A DNA stretch of 64,000 nucleotides from Paraphoma chrysanthemicola. Lineage: Eukaryota > Ascomycota > Dothideomycetes > Pleosporales > Phaeosphaeriaceae. Positions 53,270 through 64,000 of the stretch are shown here, piece by piece; positions within the stretch are counted from its first letter, which is position 1, and each line of letters opens with the position of its first letter. The translations under genes were made by a program, and so were the position numbers. The notes below the pieces were generated by a model, which saw nothing but the letters and a program-made list of their open reading frames with translations, had not been told where the DNA came from and did no database searches. Location of the stretch: assembly GCA_020744225.1 (NCBI GenBank), contig JAGMWG010000001.1:1302001-1366000 (forward strand), in the 5' to 3' direction.

Positions 53270-55191
53270 CTAGGTCATGGTGACCTATCGGAATGTTAGT
53301 GACGCGATACAAGCTATGAACAGGAAATGATATGGTGTCGGGGGTTACGTACCAGCTCCTCAGCCGAAACGGGATGGATGGCCTGGATGGTAGATGACTG
53401 TTAGCCAAGTGTATCTTGCTCGCGTGCATATCTAAGTCCTGCGGTTCCCCGCAAACGTAGGTGTAGATGTGGACGCCCGCCACGTGTGTCTGGCTGCGGC
53501 GGTACTCATTGCCACTGCGCATATTATGCTGCTGCAAGGACGGAGATGTAGTGGGTCCTGTAGGGTACGCCATGCACATGTACCTTCCCAGAGACCCACC
53601 GCGCTCCTCTCACAGAACCAAGCTGAAGTGGCAAACAATAAAATAAACAGTGGGTACTTACCACACAGTTGTCGAAATCCTTCTTGGTCGCACCCATCTT
53701 GATCGCCACGCCAAACCCTTGTAGAATCTCACTGCTTCCCTGGCCTAGAATGTGCAGGCCAACGACTTTCTCTTCTTTGCCAACACACACAATCTTGTAC
53801 GCAGTTGGGCCCTTTTCTTCTGGATCCATCATGGCATAGTACATTGCAGTGAACTCAGTCTTGTAGATCTTGACTTCGTCGCCATACTTGTCGCGCGCTT
53901 CAGGCTCGGTAAGGCCAATAGAGCCGATTTCAGGATGGGCAAAGACGACGCTGGGGATGTTCTCGTAGGAGAGGTGGGCATTGGGCTGGTTGCCAAAGAG
54001 ACGGTCCGAAAGGCGTCGGCCCGCGGCGATGGCGACGGGGGTGAGTTCGAAGCCGCGATCGCAGACATCTCCAATGGCGTAGATGTTGGGAAGGGACGTG
54101 TTTTGGTACTCGTCGGTGACAATGTGGTTCTTGTCGTTGAGCTTGATATCAAAGTCTTTGATGTGGAGGTCTTCAATCTCGGGTACCCGACCGGTGGCGA
54201 AGAGGACTTCCTCGACCTCGATTGTTGACTCCTTCTTGGTCTCAGTTTCCTGGTAGGTCACGCGCTTCAGGCCATTGCCAATGTCTTCGACCTTGGTAAT
54301 CTGGCTGCCCTTGTACAGGTTGATGCCTTGGCGCTCGTACTCCTTGGTCACGGCATCTTGAATCATGGGGTCGAAGGATCGAAGGAGCTTGTCGCCGCGG
54401 ATGAAGAAGTGGGTCTTCGTGCCTAGAGCGTGAAGCATGCCGGTCATCTCCACTCCAATGTATCCTGCACCGCTAGTAGCAATGCTCTTGGGTTGCTTCT
54501 CGAGGTCAAAGAAGCCATCACTGCTGATGCACAGCTCCTTTCCGGGAATACTGGGCAGTTTGGGTCGCCCACCGGTTGCGATGAGGATGTGCTTTGCCTT
54601 GACGCGCTGAGTGGTGCCATCGTGAAGCGCAACTTCGACCTCATCCTTTGCGACAAACTTGGCCCGCCCACGCAGATGCTCGATGCTGTCCTTGTTGAGG
54701 TTGTTCTCGTAGATGCCGTTCAGTCGCTTGACGTATGCGTCTCGCTTCTTCTTGAAGTATGGCCAGTCAAACGCGGGCGTCTCGCCCACCTGGAAGCCGT
54801 ATGCCTTGGCATCGTGGAAAGTCTCAGCAATAGCCGCCGCATTCCAGGTAACCTTCTTTGGCACACAGCCAACGTTCACGCAGGTGCCGCCATATCTGTT
54901 CGACTCGACGGCGATAACCTTTGCGCCGTGTTTGGCCGCTCGTCGACCGGATGCGATACCGCCACTACCGATTCCCAGCACGAGGTAGTCGCACTCTTTG
55001 GTGGAAGACATGACTGGGCTCGAAGTGGAGAAGTGGGATGTGAGGTTTGACAGGCGCGAGGACGCCAGGGTTGTCTTTGAGGTAGGAGAGAAGTGGGATT
55101 GCGTTACAAAGCTGCGGCCGGCGGATGGAGGGGTAGTATTACAGAGACTCGGTGATAGAGCTCGCAGCCTGCAAACAAATGTTCTGCGCAT
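53270..55191 (-). CDS. GLR1: glutathione reductase
   Basis: This NADPH-dependent flavoenzyme keeps glutathione reduced in cytosol and mitochondria. The main exon (55191-53662) is followed by two tiny exons, 53382-53353 (10 codons, AIHPVSAEEL) and 53284-53270 (VTMT and stop). The introns are 279 and 68 bases and the product is 524 residues. It has the FAD-binding GIGSGGIASGRRAA, the redox disulphide GGTCVNVGCVPKK, the NADPH-side GAGYIGVEMTG and the ATGRVPE and YAIGDVCDRGFELTPVAI blocks. The catalytic His-Pro is coded by the ten-codon exon. A 60-residue Ser/Thr/Arg-rich presequence precedes MSSTKECDYLVLG. A second start at 55,011 would give a cytosolic form, as in yeast GLR1. A TATAAAAG lies about 40 bases before the first ATG on the coding strand. 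Confidence 0.92.
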
Positions 55192-55821
55192 AAAGACTGC
55201 AGGGAGTGGAGCGCGTCTAAGTCTACTTTTATACAATGACGCAAGAGCACCTCAGATGCAATTGTCAGTGGATAGGACTAGACGTTAACTTAGTAATCCA
55301 ATGCGACCGCCGCAAAGCAGCTTGACACTGCTCGCTGCGGGACAGTCGGACAACAGCACAGGAAGCTGTTCCGAGTGGAGCGAATGGTGTGCTGGAAGGG
55401 ATGTGCAGCTCTGGACTAGGGCTTGACGCGTGGGTTGTGAAGTTTGCGCGTCAGGAAGTCGATTCTCATCGGCATCGACTTTTCTCAACTCTGCGATGAC
55501 GAAGATGGTGGCATGTAAGCCTCGGCTGGTCCCTTGCGCCATGCCGTATTGGTAAGCTCTGGCAGGCATTACCTCATCGATCTAGATCGTCTGATGCTCA
55601 ACACCACAACTCCCCAGACAGATCCCCAATTCGACATTTGTATAACGCCCACCTCGCGAGAGAACGCGAGAAGCTGACGAGAGCAGTATGTCGACCAATG
55701 AAACGACAATAGCTGCACAGCTCTGCCAGGAGCGTGCGCCGACCTAGTACATATTTCCGAAAGTCGTACGATACAGCGACTTCTCCACTATTGCACATTT
55801 GCTCTCCAGAATTTCTCCAGT
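55192..55821. promoter_or_regulatory. bidirectional promoter GLR1 / small membrane protein
   Basis: 630 bases separate divergent genes. TATAAAAG on the minus strand at about 55,226-55,233 is the best core-promoter candidate for GLR1. No AP-1-type TTACTAA element was recognised except TTAGTAA on the plus strand at 55,290-55,296. It matches the yeast Yap1 site (TTAGTAA/TTACTAA), but one copy may be chance. Confidence 0.4.
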
Positions 55822-56316
55822 ATGGGCGGAAGACTATCCATGCCCAAGGGCGCAGACGGCATGTCTGAAATCTCCAAGCCCACGTCTAGCAATGCGAAGA
55901 CCCGCCTCTCGCGCAACCGGGGCATCATCAATGGCAGAGTAAGCTACTTCTAGTGTTCACATACACCATACATTAGCTAACATGTCCAACAGACCATAAT
56001 GGCACCCCTCGCTGCCCTGACCATGGCTGGTCTCCTCTTCGTGTACGCCCGCACCTCGATTCGCGCTGCCAAGCTCAATGCACAAAGACATCGCGAGGCA
56101 GATGGCGGCCAGATAAGCTGGCACAAAGAGAGTATGCGGAGACACGGACAACTGGAGCGGTTAGATGATGATCGCGGGACCTTCAAGCAAGCGTTGTTAG
56201 GCGACGTGAAGGGCAAGAAGAAGGGAGGCAGTGAGGCCGTGGAAGAGGAGAAGCCTGTGGTAGTCAGAAGCGAGAACGATGCGGAGCTGAGGAGGATTGT
56301 GGGTAAAAAAGACTGA
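55822..56316 (+). CDS. small single-pass membrane protein, unknown
   Basis: I do not recognise this family. Exon 1 (55822-55938) and exon 2 (55993-56316) flank a 54-base intron and give 146 residues. The start MGGRLS fits the N-myristoylation pattern M-G-x-x-x-S. A basic stretch (AKTRLSRNRGIINGR) precedes one hydrophobic helix (TIMAPLAALTMAGLLFVYA, about residues 40-58). The remainder is soluble, charged and helical (IRAAKLNAQRHREADGG, then RRHGQLERLDDDRGTFKQAL) with a Lys/Glu-rich end. This is typical of small mitochondrial or ER membrane proteins, but location is not shown. The splice keeps frame exactly, which supports a real gene. Confidence 0.65.
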
Positions 56317-57250
56317 AAATAGTCCGGGTTAATATGAAGGTTAGAATGATTCGCCAGTACAACAAGGCAAAGTATATTCGGCCGGCTGTCTGCTATTATC
56401 ACCTCCCGGAGACCTTCGTACCTTTCTAGAAGCGTAGCATGATGCTAATAGATTATTGAATACCTCTTCGCAACTACGAAATAAAATCTTTAGTAGTAAG
56501 TGAAAATAGTCAGCCTGAGAAACCATGATTATGTTGTGACTATTCAGGGCACCACTCTACGGAATATACGGCCGAATAGCAGACTCACTCGACGGACATA
56601 TTTGGTGATCATTGTGATCTAGCTGCGGCTTGCGTCCCTCAACTAATCCATGAGTAGCTGCGGCGAGCACAGCGACGCGCACGTTGACTGCGGCGAGAAG
56701 CTGTTCGATCTTCTTCCCAGTCAATACGCAATCGCCCCATGTGTCTTGAATTTGAGGGTATTGTGCGCTGAGCACCGGGAATTTCCAATAATTCTCATGT
56801 TGGTGGCGACGCGGCTGCAGGTGAACGCCAACAACCTCTCGAAGCTGGTCGAAATGGAGCTCAGGGAGGCCGAGGTATACGTCGGCGCTGTCGTAGCGTT
56901 GGATAGAACCTAGTTCATGCTTGAGGACGGGCTGAGCTTCGCGGGCTTGGTCATTTATGAGCCGCGGCGTAGCGGCGAGTGTGGGCCGTGGTGATTGAAT
57001 CAATGTCTATGAGAGGCTTGTGGCAGTTACAGCTGATTCGCGTGAGATCAAAGCTCAGAAGTGGAATTCAAAAGAGATACCCTTGAGTGAAGTGATAAGG
57101 TGAGAGCGTATTGCGAAAGGCGAGCTCGGTGCGAAGAAGAGTCTCACGATTTACTGAATGATAGGAGCACGTTGTGACAATGGATGATATACTCAATCAT
57201 TACACTTTGGTATCTTGGACTGAACACGCGGTTCGTGAACGAAAAATGGC
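56317..57250. other. intergenic region with one uncertain ORF
   Basis: Mostly without recognisable features. A 148-codon frame on the minus strand (56,557-57,003) is listed separately. Confidence 0.4.
56557..57003 (-). CDS. hypothetical protein (uncertain)
   Basis: A 148-residue frame starts with ATG (MIQSPRPTLAATPRLINDQA). It reads like a normal soluble protein: LGLPELHFDQLREVVGVHLQ, YWKFPVLSAQYPQIQDTWGD, LLAAVNVRVAVLAAATHGLV. There is no known motif, signal peptide or transmembrane helix. It is longer and less compositionally biased than the neighbouring shadow frames, but I cannot assign a family or exclude chance. Confidence 0.3.
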   Translation of the reverse strand: MIQSPRPTLAATPRLINDQAREAQPVLKHELGSIQRYDSADVYLGLPELHFDQLREVVGVHLQPRRHQHENYWKFPVLSAQYPQIQDTWGDCVLTGKKIEQLLAAVNVRVAVLAAATHGLVEGRKPQLDHNDHQICPSSESAIRPYIP

Positions 57251-58957
57251 CTACTGCCTCGCTCCAGAGGCTTGCATATCTTCCTCTGTCGGGGGCACTT
57301 CCTCTCTCATCATCTGCTCAGGCGCGCGTGCTTCCTGCTTCTTGTTGATACCCCTTGCACCAGGTGTGAGGAAAGTGTTGTCCAGGTTCGGCAAATCTTC
57401 ACCCGGAGTGGGATGCCAGTCCTTACTCTTCCACGGCGTCACGCCGAGGATATACATCGTGTCAATCTCCTCCAAGCTCCTGCCATGGCTCTCGCAGACG
57501 AAGAAGTAGACCACCACTGCGCCGGCGAAACAACATCCTGCAAACACGTAGCCATAACGGTAGTCAATTGCCGAGGTGATGTATGGCGTGAAGAAGCTGA
57601 TCAGGAAGTTCCATGTCCAATTCGATGCTGTGGCAAGCGCCATGGCCTTGGCGCGGTATCTCGTGGGGTAAATCTCTCCAACAACGGCCCAGACGATGGG
57701 ACCCCATGTCATGGCGAAGCCAGAGATGAAGAGACATGCGAAGACGATCATAGCGTAGCCGATGCCTTGGTTCGAAGTGCCGTCGTCGTTAGGCAGGGCG
57801 AAGTGTCCAAGCGAAGCAAAGACAAGGAAGCACATGAACATCCATAGCGCGCCATAGATGAGCGAGGGTCGTCGACCGTACTTCTCTACGATGTAGAGAC
57901 CAGGAAAGGTCATGCCAAAGTTGACAGCGCCAAGAATGATAGAAGTGACGTACGGGTTCGAAATGCCAACGGAGTTGAAGATCGTCGTCCCGTAGTAGAA
58001 GTAGTAGTTGGCTCCTGTGAGCTGCTGCAGTGCTTGAAGCGTGATACCAAGCAGCGTGCGGTACAACATTCGTGGACCAGTGAAGATCTCGTACCACGGA
58101 TGAGAGCCACCCCCTGCGCGTTCAGCTTCAAGCTTTGCCTCGATCTCACGGATCTCGGTCTGCACGTGGGGATGCTCTTCAGGGACGCCGTAGCTGAGGG
58201 CGATCGTGTGACGCGCGCTGTCGATCTTGCCACGGCGATACTCCCATCGTGGCGACTCTTGCATGAACAGGATGCCGACGATCATGAGGAACGACCAGAT
58301 AAAGCCGATGCCCATGGGAATTTTCCACGAACTGGAATTCCGTGTAGACTCAGTGCCGAAGTTGATGCAGTATGCGACGAAGATGCCGAGCGTGATGAAG
58401 AGCTGATAGCACGATACTAGTGCGCCACGTACATATCGAGGGGCAGTCTCGCTTTGATACATTGGTGTAAGAACCGACAGTCCACCGACTCCCAGGCCAG
58501 CGACCCATCTGCCGAGAGAGATCTGGTACCACACAGTCGTAGTTGTTATTTGAACAATGACACCGACGCAGAAGATTATGTTCCAGAAGATGATCGAGTA
58601 TTTGCGGCCGAATTTGTCTGATATCGGCGCTGCAATCAGAGCACCCATTAATGTACCGATAGAGAGCAAAGCAACAATGAGACCACTCTTCCAGTTGCTG
58701 AATGCCAGACCGCCGTCTTCATTCGTCTCGTCGGCAAATTGCTCAAGGAAGTCTGGCATCTCTAGGAATCCACTAATCTGTCCTGTATCGTATCCGAAAA
58801 TGAAGCCTCCCATAGAGACAATGATAGCCATGGCAATGATCCTAGGACGGAAGATCTGGCGCATACCGATGTCGAGAGTCTGTGGTTTCTTTTCGAGGTC
58901 GGCCGTAGAAGAGACCGGCGAGGGCGAGTGCGCCCTGAAGTGGTCGAGTATCGCCAT
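57251..58957 (-). CDS. hexose-type sugar transporter (MFS, sugar porter family)
   Basis: This is a plasma-membrane sugar:H+ symporter or facilitator of the RCO-3/hexose transporter group; the exact sugar cannot be read. The 568-residue intronless protein shows all sugar-porter signatures. These are GFIFGYDTGQISGFLEMP at helix 1, SDKFGRKYSI, and GRWVAGLGVGGLSVLTPMYQ followed by SETAPRYVRG. Further ones are ESPRWEYRRGK, LQALQQLTGANYYFYYGT, EKYGRRPSLI, WAVVGEIYPTRYRAKAMA and VCESHGRSLEEID. The long hydrophilic C-terminal tail is Pro/Glu-rich. One CreA-type CTGGGG (59,014-59,019) lies about 60 bases upstream of the start. Divergent from DUR3 over 2.8 kb. Confidence 0.9.
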   Translation of the reverse strand: MAILDHFRAHSPSPVSSTADLEKKPQTLDIGMRQIFRPRIIAMAIIVSMGGFIFGYDTGQISGFLEMPDFLEQFADETNEDGGLAFSNWKSGLIVALLSIGTLMGALIAAPISDKFGRKYSIIFWNIIFCVGVIVQITTTTVWYQISLGRWVAGLGVGGLSVLTPMYQSETAPRYVRGALVSCYQLFITLGIFVAYCINFGTESTRNSSSWKIPMGIGFIWSFLMIVGILFMQESPRWEYRRGKIDSARHTIALSYGVPEEHPHVQTEIREIEAKLEAERAGGGSHPWYEIFTGPRMLYRTLLGITLQALQQLTGANYYFYYGTTIFNSVGISNPYVTSIILGAVNFGMTFPGLYIVEKYGRRPSLIYGALWMFMCFLVFASLGHFALPNDDGTSNQGIGYAMIVFACLFISGFAMTWGPIVWAVVGEIYPTRYRAKAMALATASNWTWNFLISFFTPYITSAIDYRYGYVFAGCCFAGAVVVYFFVCESHGRSLEEIDTMYILGVTPWKSKDWHPTPGEDLPNLDNTFLTPGARGINKKQEARAPEQMMREEVPPTEEDMQASGARQ

Positions 58958-61761
58958 GGTTTGGGAGGAAATTCGCAGTGTTGGTGACTTGTGTCAAGTC
59001 GTGCTCCAAGTACCTGGGGACTCCAGGCCCATATAAACACTCCATACACTCCGCGATTCGATCTTCCCCAATGCCGTCATTCACTACAACGCTGCTAAGT
59101 CCGCATTGCCGTTCTTGCGGTACCGACCGGCAGTGCTGGCCCAAAATCCAGCGAAACGACGTCATGTTTGATATCAGCCCTACTGTCTGTACCTGCTAAC
59201 TATGATGGGAAAATCAAGCATGGGCAATTCACGCTTGGCCATGCCAAGGTCGACAAGCTTCACCAAGCGTGCTCTTCCGACTGGCGCGGGCCAAGTTCGG
59301 TATGCTTGAGGCTCTGCTCCTTGGTGGGGCAATCAACCAAATCCGACGTCAGACTGTGATCATCGTGTGGAGCATTGAAGGAAACGCGTCTGTCAGGTGC
59401 AGCGTGGAAAGTTCAGTCGGTCCGCACCGAAGCATTCGCCGAAGTAGGCCGTACGGGGCACCGCAATGCAGAGTGCTGGACGTAAATATGCGAGCATGCA
59501 ATTTACGAGTCTCTATTGAAGATAATGAGACTGGATCGAAGGTCCGAGATATGCATACGATGTGAGGTGGTGACATTCATCTGTGCAGGCGCTGGGTCTG
59601 CTTCAACATCTGGCAGCTAACGTTATAGCAAAAAATTCGGCGCAGGTGAGCCAGTGAGCGTCGGACGAACAAGTGCGGCTCTGGGAGTGGCGTCTTGAGA
59701 TCCACTTCATCGTGTTTTTTCTTCCGAGATCAACGAGGCTGTAACCTGGAGTTGGCAATGTGCCATCAGAGGCAGCGGTGTAACGGATTTTCTACGTCAT
59801 TTGAGGTTGCGAGTCTGCTGTCGACCTTGGAAAACATGAGCAACGCGGGTTGATATTGCTAAACTGGCTTGAAGAGTGATTTGAGTTGGGCACTTTACGC
59901 AGGAGACGACCGAGCTTCGGTGCAGGTGTTGTTCAGCCGAAATTGAAAGCAATGTTCGTGGCTTCAGCTCCGACTCCTGTGCCCCTTTTGGCAATCGCAA
60001 ACATGCCGTTGAAACCAGCACGACAACCACCGGATCAAATCAAAACGGACTCTCCACTTCAGTGCTTGTCGTGTCAGTGCCTTGAACCTTAATGCCACCT
60101 CTCTTTCCCCTTAAAGAAAGTTAATTGACCGAGTGTCGAAAGCAGCGACAATTCCACGGGTCCAATCCCCGGTTTTTTACATGGCGTTGAGACAGGTTCG
60201 CGAAACCACGGGTCCGGCGCGCCACGTCTCATGTCGCACCAAACTTCGACGGAAGCTTTGCCGGAGTTTGTGAAAATGCCTGAGATCATGGACAGTTGTT
60301 TTGCGTTGCAGGGACTGGTCTCTAAAGCTGTATATGAGATCTCATCTGGTAGTTGCGGAATCGTTCCGCTCCGCGTGCAAGTGTCCGCAACTACTACATG
60401 TAAATCTTTAATGGGACATCTCGTCCGCTATACCCACACATTAAAAGAGGTACAGCGAAAACATTTATAAGTGCTATTAGTGCTTTGTTTTATACATGTA
60501 GTAGCGTAAAGGTCATTAGTGCATCGTAGAGTCTATGGTGAAGCTCTACACGCACCGCAAGGGTATTTAGGAGTGTCCCAACGGACATTCCAAAACTAAC
60601 TCATCGCACTAGTGTTGGTCAAATCGAAAAGTACTAGCGAGCATTAAGGACTACACGCTAGGTGCTGCATCTACACCAGCGCTCGACCTCATCGCGTACT
60701 CGAAGAGCTCTGTTCGACCCCCGTCATTTTTGTCTTACACAGAAACGACGCCAAAGTATACAGAATGTCGCCGAACGTCTGAAACAGGCCATTGATATCT
60801 ACCTATCTCTTCCAGCGAGAGTTACAGTACAAGTGAGTGCATGGCCATGTCGTAACCCATTCCAATGTTTGGCTCCAAAATCTTGGAGGCCCCTCACGCA
60901 GCAGAGAAATTGCAGATGACCGAGGTGCTCACGCAGAAAGATCCCAGTGACGGCATTAATAACAGCTAGACGACGCTCACTATTGATTTCAGAGAATGTA
61001 GAGAGGCTTTTAGTATTGCCTGGTGTGCTCCAGCTTAAGATAAGCTATGCATCAACGCTTAAATTAATGTTGAAATGCATCATGCTCTAACATAGGTGCG
61101 AGTGTTCGCGAATTCTTCTGCTACCCAAGAGAAGGTCTCCTCGGTCTGCGCTCTGTCTGTTGGACCGCCCCCACCTATCTGTTGCGGGGAATGGTCAACC
61201 GAGCAAGGTCTAACACAATATCCACGGTCATAGGCTGTACTCTATCTTCTCCCCTACAAGCGTTCGGCGGCGTCTTTCCTACGCAAGGCTATGAGATCAT
61301 GGACCCTGACAGCTAGTAACTGACAAGCATTCCTGACGTCTTGGAGTCGCCCTTATCTGGTCCTACTCCAATTGGGGTAGCTCCAAACACATGCGATAAC
61401 GAATGACTATGCCAGACATGGCAGTCGATCTACATGAACAAAACCACCACGCCATAGTTCTGTGACACGGGAAGCATGACAACCCTGCTTATCGCGTGTT
61501 GCTGCACGCTTGCAGTGTTCGATCGCCATAATGACTTGTCGCTGTGAACAATCAGATGTTCATATCACAAAGTTGGAGGTGAATCATCCATGAAGCCGCC
61601 GCGGACGCATCCTGGCCGGCAGATGTTCACGCAGGAGCGTTGAGTAATGCGCAATGGGCTTGTGGACGCGGGTCATTGAAGATATATGAGTTCGGTCAGA
61701 CTCCTATGGTCAAATCGCGAGGATCTGCTCAACTTCCGACGATCAATACCATCTCATCAGA
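58958..61761. other. long intergenic region between divergent transporter genes
   Basis: 2.8 kb with no supported gene, RNA gene or transposon. Its left end is the sugar transporter promoter, its right end the DUR3 promoter with several GATA-type sites (listed separately). Confidence 0.45.
61038..61494. promoter_or_regulatory. cluster of five HGATAR motifs upstream of DUR3
   Basis: HGATAR, the binding pattern of AreA/NIT2 nitrogen regulators, occurs at 61,038-61,043 (+), 61,175-61,180 (-), 61,353-61,358 (-, within the strong form CAGATAAG), 61,394-61,399 (+) and 61,489-61,494 (-). They lie 270-720 bases before the DUR3 start. About two would be expected by chance in 720 bases on both strands. 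Nitrogen repression of urea permeases is well known in fungi, so a role here is reasonable but inferred. Confidence 0.4.
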
Positions 61762-63949
61762 ATGGCAGACACTACCAAAACTCCTCTCCCAGTAGGAGCC
61801 GGCTATGGTGTGTATCAATAAACTTGAAAGCTGTCTGCGACTAATGAAATCAGGCGTGGTCGTTGGCATTGGGTTCTTCTTTGCTTTCTTGATGATGGGA
61901 ATTTCACATCTTCAAAACCGCTACACAAAATACTCCACACACCAGTCTGAAGAGTTCAACACGGCGTCCCGATCCGTAAAGCCTGGACTCATCGCCTCCG
62001 GCATCGTCTCTGCATGGACATGGGCTGCCACGCTTCTACAGTCCTCAACTGTGGCATATACATACGGCGTGGCTGGTCCGTTCTGGTACGCGGCAGGTGC
62101 TACCGTTCAGATTCTCATGTTCTCGATCCTGGCATGCAAGGTCAAGCAGAATGCTCCACGATGCCACACTTATCTTGAAATCGTCAAGGCGAGGTACGGC
62201 ACAGTGGCCCACTTGGTCTTCATGTTCTTTGCTTTCGTGACCAACATTTTGGTCGGGTCTCAGCTACTTCTGGGCGGAAGCGCAGTCGTTACAAGTCTGA
62301 CAGGAATGCCCGTCTACGCAGCTGTGTTCTTGATCCCAGTTGGTACGTAAGCTTTGGGATCAATGAGATCGACATATACTGATATGGGTAGGTGTGTGTG
62401 CGTATGTTATCCTCGGCGGATTGAGAGCAACGTTCCTGTGCGACTACAGCCACACATTGATCCTGATGATCATCATCCTCTACTTCATGTTCAACGCGTA
62501 TGCCGTTAGTCCTTTGATAGGTTCGCCCGGCGAAATGTACGACCTCCTCAAGAAAGCTGGAGATCAGCGTCCAATCTCAGGCAACAAGGACGGCTCCTAC
62601 TTGACCCTCAAGTCGAACTTCGGTCTTATCTTTGGCGTCATCCAGCTTTGCTCCGGATCTGGGACCGTCTTCCTGGATCAAGCTTACTGGCAACGTGCCA
62701 TTGCTTCGAAGCCTTCCACGGCTGTGCGTGCCTACTTGCTTGGGGGCCTAGCATGGTTTGCTATCCCGTTCGGTTTCTCCACGACAATGGGTCTGGCAGC
62801 AGCAGCGCTGACCGACAACCCACGATTCCCGACCTACCCCAACGTGCCAACCTCGGGCCAAATCTCGTCTGGTCTTGCTGCAGCTTTTGCAGCTGAGACG
62901 CTTATGGGAAAAGGTGGAGCGGTCGCTTTGCTCATCGTGTTGTTTATGGCAGTCACTTCGTGTGCGTCGGCAGAACTCATTGCAGTATCTTCGCTCTTGA
63001 CGTTCGATGTCTATAAGGCGTATATCCAGCCCAAAGCCACACCGAAGCAGCTTATCTTCGTCTCGCACATCATGATCTGCGTCTTTGGTCTGACGATGTC
63101 GGTGTTCGCGTGTATTTGGAATGCAGCTTCGATCGATCTTGGGTGGCTGTTCCTGTACGTATCAGTCTTATTACCCACCTACTCCTCTGATAGATGCTAA
63201 TTGGATGAAGGGTCATGGGTCTTCTTATCGGTGGCGCTGTCTTCCCTACGGCATTCACGATCACTTGGCGCAGGCAGTCCAAGGCCGGCGCCATCGCAGG
63301 ATGTCTATCCGGGCTCGCCGCCGGCCTGACCGCCTGGCTCACAACCGCTAAGCACTATTACGGCGAGATTACCGTCGAGACTACTGGTCTCTCCTACCCG
63401 ACATTGGCCGGTAACTTGGCTTCGATCATGACTGGTTTGATCGTTACCGTGGTGATCTCACTGATCAAGCCGGCTAACTTCGACTGGGAGGTAACACGCG
63501 CCATTAATGCTGTTGTAGTAGACGGCACTACACAGGATAGCTCCACAACACCTAGGGATGAATCAAGCCCCGAGCTCTCTGACTCGGGTGAGAAGCAAGG
63601 TTCTGATGAGACACATGCTCCAGCAGCCACTCCTCGAGACGCTCTCCCAGCTCATCTTGCTCCTACAGCCGTTGAAGAGGACGATCCCCTGACGCTTCGT
63701 CGCTCGTTCAAACTCGCGTGCATCGCCGCCTTCGTCATGACCTTCATCTTAGACTTTCTCCTACCCATGCCCATGTTCTTCTCAGGCTACATCTTCTCGC
63801 GCGGCTTCTTCACCGGCTGGGTCGTTGTGAGCTTCATCTGGGTTTTCGCCTCCAGCGCTATCAGCTGCCTGCTACCGGTTTGGGAGACCCGTGGCAGTTT
63901 TGGGACGTTATTGAAGAAAATGACTGCAGACTTTGGGCAGGGCAAATGA
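61762..63949 (+). CDS. DUR3: urea active transporter DUR3 (sodium:solute symporter family)
   Basis: DUR3 imports urea (and polyamines in yeast) at the plasma membrane. Exons are 61762-61807, 61854-62342, 62392-63154 and 63211-63949; introns are 46, 49 and 56 bases; the product is 678 residues. Family features are GVVVGIGFFFAFLMMGIS, the block NTASRSVKPGLIASGIVSAW then TWAATLLQSSTVAYTYGVAG, PFWYAAGATVQIL and YVILGGLRATFLCDYSHT. Further ones are GSGTVFLDQAYWQRAIASKP and FMAVTSCASAELIAVSSLLTFD. About 15 helices are expected. The loop at about residues 535-595 is long, acidic and Ser/Thr-rich (TPRDESSPELSDSGEK), a possible phosphorylation region. Confidence 0.93.
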
Positions 63950-64000
63950 TGCGGGATAAGCGGAAGCTTCCAAGCTTCGAAGCGGAAGTTTTGTCCGTAA

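Noticed and set aside
1..64000. CRISPR array, bacterial operons, secondary-metabolite cluster
   Set aside because: No direct-repeat array, no polycistronic layout, and no polyketide or peptide synthase, terpene cyclase or similar core enzyme.

Overview
The window looks like nuclear DNA of a filamentous ascomycete (Pezizomycotina). Short GT-AG introns of about 46-120 bases interrupt most genes. The families are typical of these fungi: a Zn2Cys6 regulator, an HET-domain gene, fungal BTB genes, a fungal rhodopsin-domain protein, a QutR-like protein and an Ima1 homologue. The class Dothideomycetes is my guess from the overall feel of the proteins and is not proven by anything here.

Layout. Positions 1-17,300 are mostly dense housekeeping: the 3' end of eIF2B-beta, ALG14, mitochondrial uL24 (MRPL40), an Ima1-type inner nuclear membrane protein, RPS23, a coiled-coil protein, a TNA1/DAL5-type MFS permease, an F-box protein, mitochondrial cytochrome c peroxidase, an unknown basic protein and GRX5. 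At 18,400-21,200 lies a 912-residue fusion of a fungal seven-helix rhodopsin domain with an L-fucose-permease-like MFS transporter. From 21,200 to 26,500 the DNA is sparse, with one unknown gene and a possible transporter relic. From 26,500 to 29,700 there is an unknown conserved gene, a PTAR1-like prenyltransferase alpha-repeat gene and GET1, the last two divergent.

Positions 30,300-42,200 are an accessory, decaying stretch. It holds a frameshifted HET-domain pseudogene joined to the back half of a BTB gene, a BTB pseudogene with an in-frame TAA, a further BTB relic and one intact BTB gene. Interspersed are an intron-containing tRNA-Phe, a steroid 5-alpha-reductase family gene and a Mid2/WSC-like single-pass cell-wall sensor.

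Positions 44,000-50,000 hold a QutR-like protein and a Zn2Cys6 activator whose frame is broken by one extra A. From 53,270 to 64,000 there are glutathione reductase with two tiny terminal exons, a small membrane protein, a hexose-type transporter and a DUR3 urea permease. A 2.8-kb gap separates the last two, and GATA-type sites lie on its DUR3 side.

Best leads for something unusual: the rhodopsin-MFS fusion, the HET/BTB decay zone, and the QutR-like protein that keeps its dehydroquinase residues but has lost the kinase P-loop and the shikimate-dehydrogenase catalytic residues. I saw no CRISPR array, no complete transposon and no recognisable secondary-metabolite cluster. All splice sites were read by eye and need transcript support.
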